This document shows, piece by piece, positions 51,399 through 56,031 of a DNA stretch of 56,031 nt; the stretch's first letter is position 1, and every line of letters starts with the position of its first letter. Location: assembly GCA_042569785.1 (NCBI GenBank), contig JBHPGW010000009.1, positions 1-56,031 of the forward strand, in the 5' to 3' direction. The notes beneath the pieces were generated by a model. That model was not told the DNA's origin. It worked only from the letters and a program-made list of their open reading frames with translations, and ran no database searches. The translations under genes and the position numbers were made by a program. The DNA comes from JBHPGW01 sp042569785 (GTDB lineage Bacteria; Planctomycetota; Phycisphaerae; Sedimentisphaerales; Anaerobacaceae).

Positions 51399-52715
51399 TT
51401 ACTGATCCTTCAGCAGTTGTTTGATGCTGTGTTGGGCGAGGTTTTCACGCTGGGTTTGTTTTATCTGTGCGAGTGATTCGGGTTCTTCTGGCGGACACTG
51501 GCCGAAACCGGCTGACTCTACTGCCTCTGCTATCTGAGATAATTTTATATTGGCAGGGTCCTGGGCGGGGACGTACCCTTCTTTCGGGTCAGAGCTTTTC
51601 AGCAGAATGCCGTTAGCGACGAGCAGGTTCAATATCTTATCGCCAAACTCAGCGGGCATATTCAGCTTACTGCATATAACTCCGGATTCCACCGGCGCAG
51701 AATTTCGTTGAAAAGCGTCAGCTATCTCTCTGACTATATTGATGGCTGTAATGCCGTTAGCGATAAAGTAATCTTCGCGTCTGCGAGCAACGGAAATCTC
51801 GGCGGCGTCGAGGCTTTTCAAATGCTGGGTTGTAAAAGTCAACTGCAAACCAAACAAAACTATCTGCCAGGTAATATATATCCACAACACCGTTATCGGT
51901 ATCAACGCCATCACTCCGTAAACCGAAGCGTACGGCTTATAGCGTGTCAAATAATAGCCAAACAGATTTTTCGCGATCACCCATAGCAGCGCCGCGACCA
52001 AAGCACCCCAAACAGCTGCCTTAGTCTGAACCCTTGTATTAGGCAGAACGAAATAAAGCAAAAAGAAAGCTATCGTCGCTATCACAAAAGAAACCAACGC
52101 CGGCGTAGCGGTTGACAATACCGTCTGCTGGAACTGACCGAGAAGTGTAAGTTTGGTCGTGATATAAATACTCAGCCCAAGAAGTAAAGGCCCTAAGGTC
52201 AAAAGTGCCCAGTAATTGATCGTGCGCTGCAGGAACCTCCTGCCCTGCGTGACATGCCAGATATGATTGAACGATCGTTCAACTGTTGACAGCAGAGCAA
52301 CCGCGGCCCAGATCACTATCGCCAAACTAAAAATTGTAACCGCACCGGTATTTGCCCCGCCAAAAAACTGCCCGACAATATTATCGATATTATCGGTCAG
52401 CTTAACTTTCTCGTCGGGACTGTCACTGTCAGGAGCGTATTCGATGGTCGAGAGATTCAACTCATCGTAGATCAGATTCGTGACTTTGTTCCCGATCTCG
52501 CTGGAAGCGGGAAAAAGCTGGAATATCAACAGCATAACGATTGCCAGAGGAACGATGCCGAAGATGGTGTGATAGGAAAGAGCCGCTGCCTGCTGACCGG
52601 AACGGTTTTTCTTAAGCAGTTTGACGCAATGCGACCAGAGCTTGATCTGAAAGACAGCGAATTTACCCGCCCTGCCAAGCTGGGTGGTTGGAGTAGTCAA
52701 AAGTTTCGCCAGCAT
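51399..52715 (-). CDS. YihY/BrkB-family inner-membrane protein
   Basis: The 438-residue protein has six predicted transmembrane helices between about 30 and 310. The family signature includes QAAALSYHTIFGIVPLAIV near the N-terminus and the helix with FLQRTINYWALLTLGPLLLG. The LYxxxPNTRV-type motif occurs as FVLPNTRVQTKAAVWGAL. A C-terminal cytoplasmic domain (about 320-435) has winged-helix-like hydrophobic spacing. The function of YihY/BrkB proteins is unclear (once misnamed RNase BN). ATG at 52715 has AAGGGG six bases upstream. It follows the AsmA-like gene on the same strand by 59 nt. Confidence 0.88.
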   Translation of the reverse strand: MLAKLLTTPTTQLGRAGKFAVFQIKLWSHCVKLLKKNRSGQQAAALSYHTIFGIVPLAIVMLLIFQLFPASSEIGNKVTNLIYDELNLSTIEYAPDSDSPDEKVKLTDNIDNIVGQFFGGANTGAVTIFSLAIVIWAAVALLSTVERSFNHIWHVTQGRRFLQRTINYWALLTLGPLLLGLSIYITTKLTLLGQFQQTVLSTATPALVSFVIATIAFFLLYFVLPNTRVQTKAAVWGALVAALLWVIAKNLFGYYLTRYKPYASVYGVMALIPITVLWIYITWQIVLFGLQLTFTTQHLKSLDAAEISVARRREDYFIANGITAINIVREIADAFQRNSAPVESGVICSKLNMPAEFGDKILNLLVANGILLKSSDPKEGYVPAQDPANIKLSQIAEAVESAGFGQCPPEEPESLAQIKQTQRENLAQHSIKQLLKDQ

Positions 52716-52774
52716 ATATATCCCCTTCAATTTTAACTTGAATATATAATATTAAGTCGGCTTGATCGCCACAT

Positions 52775-55700
52775 TTAATTAAACAATCCTTCGATCCCTT
52801 TTCGCAGTTCATCTTCCAGTAGGTCCTTGAGCTGATCTTCGAGCAGAGCGCCCATGTCAAGTTCGGGATTATCGGTAGTACCCTTAAGACGCAGCTTTAC
52901 CGGCTTACCCTCGGTTTCTCCGCCGATCCTGAGAGTGCTTCCGGTGGCGGTATAAGGCAATGTGATCGTCATATCCAGGCTTTTGTCGAGCCCGATAACA
53001 CCCTTAAAATGAACCGGGTTTCTACCAACATCCATCCGCATATCGTCGTATCTAAGATAGCCATCTTTCAAAACAAATCTTGTCGGATGAATTGTCATAT
53101 CCTTGGATGCTGACCCATCATCAAGCAGTGAAATGATCTGGCCGAGCAGATCCGACGCCTTTAAATTAAGGTCCCTGACCGCGAACGTCCCGATGACGAC
53201 GATGTCGTTTTTATTTTCAGCCGACAGCGGAATAACAAGCTGCTCACAATCAAAATCGGCCACGCCGGTGACATTAAAGGCGTTAGCAAAAATAGGATTC
53301 ACATACGTCAGCAGTTTTTTCGTCATCTCGTCATTAAGCTGCACATCTTTTACAATATGCATCGGCCCAGGTGTTTTCAACAGCGAAGGTAACTGCTTGA
53401 AATTTACGGCCCCACCGAAATTCAACTTACCATTATTCACCGGCGAAGTAAAAGAACTGATCCGCATGACACCTTTTTGAAACTCAACAGGCACCTCAGT
53501 CTCGCCGAAATTCAATCCCATATAACCTGCTCTGTCAAAACCGAGCTTAGCTTTGGTATCGAGATTACCTAAAAACTGCTCACTTTTGCCAATGGGATAT
53601 TGGCTCCTAAAAGTAACAGAGTCTTTTCTTTTACCCTCAAGCTCAAGGCCCTCAGGCAGAACAGCCGAGGCAAATTCACCCATCGCCTCCCAGTCATAAT
53701 CCAGATCCGCTTTGCCTGTCACCTTGGTCTGCCCGCCCTTGTCCTGCTGGCCGTAATTGCCTTTTATCTTTATCTGCGGACTAACCAATTGCCATTCGAG
53801 AGAATAAGTTTTCAAAACCGGATTGACCGTAGCCTGGCCGGTGAGCGTAACTTGTTTCTGCTCAAAGGGCTTTTTGTCAGCAGAAACAAGTTTCAAATCC
53901 CTTATCCTTGTATCTTCGGTTGCAATTCGATAGCTGTCATTAACCTGGATTATAGAAATATCCGTATCGGCTGTCCCATATAACCGCATCCGGGTCGGCC
54001 ATTTGCCGGATAGAGCCGCAAAAGGCTGGAGCTTTTCAAGATTGACATCGCCGGCGAGAACTTTTACCTTCAATGGCTTGTCCGCTTTATCACCCAACGG
54101 CACAACCGCATCCGATACGGACATCTGCCCCAAAGTCGCCTTGGCCTTTAAGCTGTCAATATTTAATATGTTCTTTTTCGTATCGATCACGAACGAGTAA
54201 TCCACATCAGTTCTCGGCTCCGACGCCTTGATACCATCTTTTGAAGTCAGGCTAATTTGCTTACAAACCGAGGTGCCGGCTATAGTGATCTTGTCTTTAC
54301 TCGAACCAGCCACGCCATTGGCAAGAATCTGCCCATCCAGTGACAACGCACCAATATCAACAAACGCACCCAATTGCTCGTGGGTTTTTCGCAGGTCTAT
54401 GTCGGCTGTATATTTCAACTGTTCATTCGTGCCGCTGCAATCTATCTTTGCGAAAGATGATGACAGTTGCAGCTTATCATATCTTATTTTTTCCTTGTCA
54501 GAAGTTATTTCAGCGATAACTGTCACCGGCTCTGAAAACGCCACCTGCTTGCCGTCAACTACGCCTGCCAAATCCACAATATTTCCACCACCGAGAATTT
54601 CTCTTTTACCCGCCCTGCTCGAAGTCTCTACCTTTGCACTAAGTTTGCCGGAAGTAACTCTCATTCCCTCTTTTACACCAAGCGTATTAGGCATTTGCGA
54701 AAGAAGTTGTGCCAAGTCACATTCGATATCTCCTTTAAGATCATAAGCAGAATCAGACTTTAGAAAATCGCCGAGCGCTTCGTACGATGTCGGAACAATA
54801 CCAGCAACCTCAATAGAGGCCCAGTCACTGCGAACATCGAGCCTGGTAATTTCTATCAGGCCGTCACTGCTTTGCAGTTTCACCGTAGCGTCCAGTCGGC
54901 TCGTCCTCAAACTATCGCCCTTCAGTAAGTCGCTGGTAACATCCAGGTCCCTGGCGATTACGCTTCCTTCTAATTTATCTATCCGTCCTTCTTTAAGCTT
55001 ACTCTGCAAATTCGCCGAAACCAGTCCTTTGGCCTGAACCTCTACGCCTGCCAATTCAAAGATCGGCCCCAACGTACTGATATCAAGGTCATTGACTTCG
55101 ATAGTAACTTCTCCACTTGTCCCCTCTAAATTCCAGCCGGTCCGTTTTTGGGGTTTGATATGGCCGTCGAGATGGACTTTAGAATTCTTAGCACCATTAC
55201 CGGCTTTCATATCGACAGCAAATTGGCTCTTCCTGCCAAGTCCTCTCAAATTCAGCGTGGAATTTATCTGCGAAAATCGGCTCGACTCCAAATTGGTCCC
55301 GGTCACTTCCAAACTGCCGTCATTAACTATAAGGTCAATTTTCTTTATCGCCAACCCATCGCTTCTGCTTGCGCCTAAGATCGACGCCGTATACACCGCC
55401 GGTTCAGGGACAGGGTTGAACGACTTATTGCCCTTGACTTTGATCCGAATATCAGGTTGATCGATGATCGTTTGACCGAACGACAGAGAGCCCATCAAAA
55501 TAGAAGTGTAATGAGGCTTAGTGAAAATCTGCTTAACCTCAACTGATGTCCTGCTGGAATTGTCTTTAAAGCTAAGCCCGGTGATCTTAACCCCGTTGAG
55601 CCAGCCCATTGAAAGATCGGCAAAACTGGTCTGGCCGTCAACCGAATCGTTTATTTTAGCCAGTATTATCTCACGGGCTCTTTCACTGGATACAAACGCC

Positions 55701-55816
55701 GGAACCAAGAGAAAAAAGCCAACGACAAAAAAGACTAACACCGCCAATATAATTATCAAACGCTTTTTTCTGGTTTTGGTTTTAGGCCTGACCCGGTCTT
55801 TCTGCTCAGATTGCAT
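52775..55816 (-). CDS. Large AsmA/DUF748-like membrane-anchored protein
   Basis: This 1013-residue protein starts with a Lys/Arg-rich stretch and one membrane helix (about 20-43). A very long periplasmic beta-rich chain follows, with the LSMGWLNGVKITGLSF opening and repeated strand pairs, and the C-terminal AsmA-like segment before MGALLEDQLKDLLEDELRKG. Such proteins form a bridge-like groove and are implicated in phospholipid transport to the outer membrane. ATG at 55816 has GGAGGGG seven bases upstream. It lies 72 nt after frr and before YihY, with a likely envelope role for both. A small relative is at 4453-5277. Confidence 0.83.
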   Translation of the reverse strand: MQSEQKDRVRPKTKTRKKRLIIILAVLVFFVVGFFLLVPAFVSSERAREIILAKINDSVDGQTSFADLSMGWLNGVKITGLSFKDNSSRTSVEVKQIFTKPHYTSILMGSLSFGQTIIDQPDIRIKVKGNKSFNPVPEPAVYTASILGASRSDGLAIKKIDLIVNDGSLEVTGTNLESSRFSQINSTLNLRGLGRKSQFAVDMKAGNGAKNSKVHLDGHIKPQKRTGWNLEGTSGEVTIEVNDLDISTLGPIFELAGVEVQAKGLVSANLQSKLKEGRIDKLEGSVIARDLDVTSDLLKGDSLRTSRLDATVKLQSSDGLIEITRLDVRSDWASIEVAGIVPTSYEALGDFLKSDSAYDLKGDIECDLAQLLSQMPNTLGVKEGMRVTSGKLSAKVETSSRAGKREILGGGNIVDLAGVVDGKQVAFSEPVTVIAEITSDKEKIRYDKLQLSSSFAKIDCSGTNEQLKYTADIDLRKTHEQLGAFVDIGALSLDGQILANGVAGSSKDKITIAGTSVCKQISLTSKDGIKASEPRTDVDYSFVIDTKKNILNIDSLKAKATLGQMSVSDAVVPLGDKADKPLKVKVLAGDVNLEKLQPFAALSGKWPTRMRLYGTADTDISIIQVNDSYRIATEDTRIRDLKLVSADKKPFEQKQVTLTGQATVNPVLKTYSLEWQLVSPQIKIKGNYGQQDKGGQTKVTGKADLDYDWEAMGEFASAVLPEGLELEGKRKDSVTFRSQYPIGKSEQFLGNLDTKAKLGFDRAGYMGLNFGETEVPVEFQKGVMRISSFTSPVNNGKLNFGGAVNFKQLPSLLKTPGPMHIVKDVQLNDEMTKKLLTYVNPIFANAFNVTGVADFDCEQLVIPLSAENKNDIVVIGTFAVRDLNLKASDLLGQIISLLDDGSASKDMTIHPTRFVLKDGYLRYDDMRMDVGRNPVHFKGVIGLDKSLDMTITLPYTATGSTLRIGGETEGKPVKLRLKGTTDNPELDMGALLEDQLKDLLEDELRKGIEGLFN

Positions 55817-55888
55817 GCTTATACCCCTCCAAAAAAAGTTGAAAATCCGTTTTGCCAACCACTTTTGTTCTTAATCTCTGAGGCCTTG

Positions 55889-56031
55889 CTAATCGAGCGT
55901 TATTTCATCTGATTTATTTTTGACCAGTGTATCAACTTTCTCAGAGTATTTTTTGGTTATCTCATCAATTTGCTTCTTACCGTTATCACGATCGTCCTCG
56001 GTAATAACGCTGGCTTTTTGCTCTTTCTCCA
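55889..56031 (-). CDS. frr: Ribosome recycling factor, C-terminal fragment
   Basis: Only the last 47 codons are visible, and the frame is open to the window edge. The translated part reads as the RRF helix 3 region: EKEQKASVITEDDRDNGKK, then QIDEITKKYSEKVDTL and KNKSDEITLD before TAG at 55889-55891. This matches the usual EDE...QKLTDKYIKKID...KEKEI end of RRF, which splits post-termination ribosomes with EF-G. The start lies beyond the window. It precedes the AsmA-like gene by 72 nt on the same strand. Confidence 0.85.
   Translation of the reverse strand, partial: EKEQKASVITEDDRDNGKKQIDEITKKYSEKVDTLVKNKSDEITLD

Noticed and set aside
1..56031. CRISPR arrays, insertion sequences, prophage, tRNA genes
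   Set aside because: No regularly spaced repeats, transposase, integrase, phage structural motif or cloverleaf was recognised by eye; a tRNAscan-SE and ISfinder run would be needed for certainty.

Overview
The window is a gene-dense, moderate-G+C bacterial chromosome segment. It carries about 40 housekeeping and accessory genes on both strands, with no insertion sequence, prophage, CRISPR array or tRNA that I could recognise. The combination suggests a Planctomycetota bacterium, probably Phycisphaerae-like and anaerobic or facultative: a Hanks-type kinase, RpoN with a sigma-54 activator, GTP-type PEP carboxykinase, long-form HisG, GspE/PilT ATPases, a GH123/DUF4091 secreted hydrolase, a GH94 phosphorylase, class I (Fe-S type) fumarase subunit and a 4Fe-4S ferredoxin. 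This placement rests on family resemblance and gene content, not on a phylogeny.

Layout. 1-6129: fragment of an exported protein, tsaB, an overlapping kinase/phosphoesterase pair followed by a membrane glycosyltransferase, then (minus) a compact flagellin and an AsmA-like protein. 6417-14328: pckG behind a near-consensus promoter, a sigma-54 activator, an M28 lipoprotein peptidase, tatD and rimO. 14587-18665: (minus) rpoN, recR and dnaX, with the SRP RNA gene diverging from dnaX. 18689-20126: a flavin split-barrel protein, ferredoxin and (minus) proC. 20352-26641: a structured leader, then nusA-infB-rbfA, a degenerate endonuclease III-fold protein with a histone-like tail, and hisG. 26774-31059: Na+/solute symporter, a 55-residue membrane ORF and a GH94 phosphorylase, apparently one uptake and phosphorolysis unit. 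31079-39376 (minus): murA, fumarase beta, a YchF-like GTPase, a zinc dehydrogenase, cinA, gspE/pilB and pilT. 39399-42624: CPBP protease, ispD, a nucleotidyltransferase-HEPN fusion and a PilZ protein, interspersed with palindromic repeats. 42877-47489: degP, then asd-truA-glycosyltransferase. 47500-56031: GH123-like hydrolase, yjbQ, an unknown secreted protein, a YihY/BrkB membrane protein, a large AsmA-like protein and the 3' end of frr.

Most worth a second look are: (1) a multi-hairpin leader before nusA whose CCACT segment can pair either upstream or with the 5' arm of an intrinsic terminator, as in an attenuator or riboswitch; (2) a run of nine A residues in dnaX at the expected tau/gamma boundary, with early stops in both alternative frames; (3) the endonuclease III-fold protein that lacks both catalytic residues and ends in a lysine-rich tail, encoded between rbfA and hisG; (4) the kinase/phosphatase/glycosyltransferase cluster; (5) a family of roughly 80-bp palindromic repeats. 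Start sites were revised wherever the longest reading frame began at an implausible TTG or GTG and a better placed ATG with a ribosome binding site was visible. All functions come from motif recognition; no database search was run.
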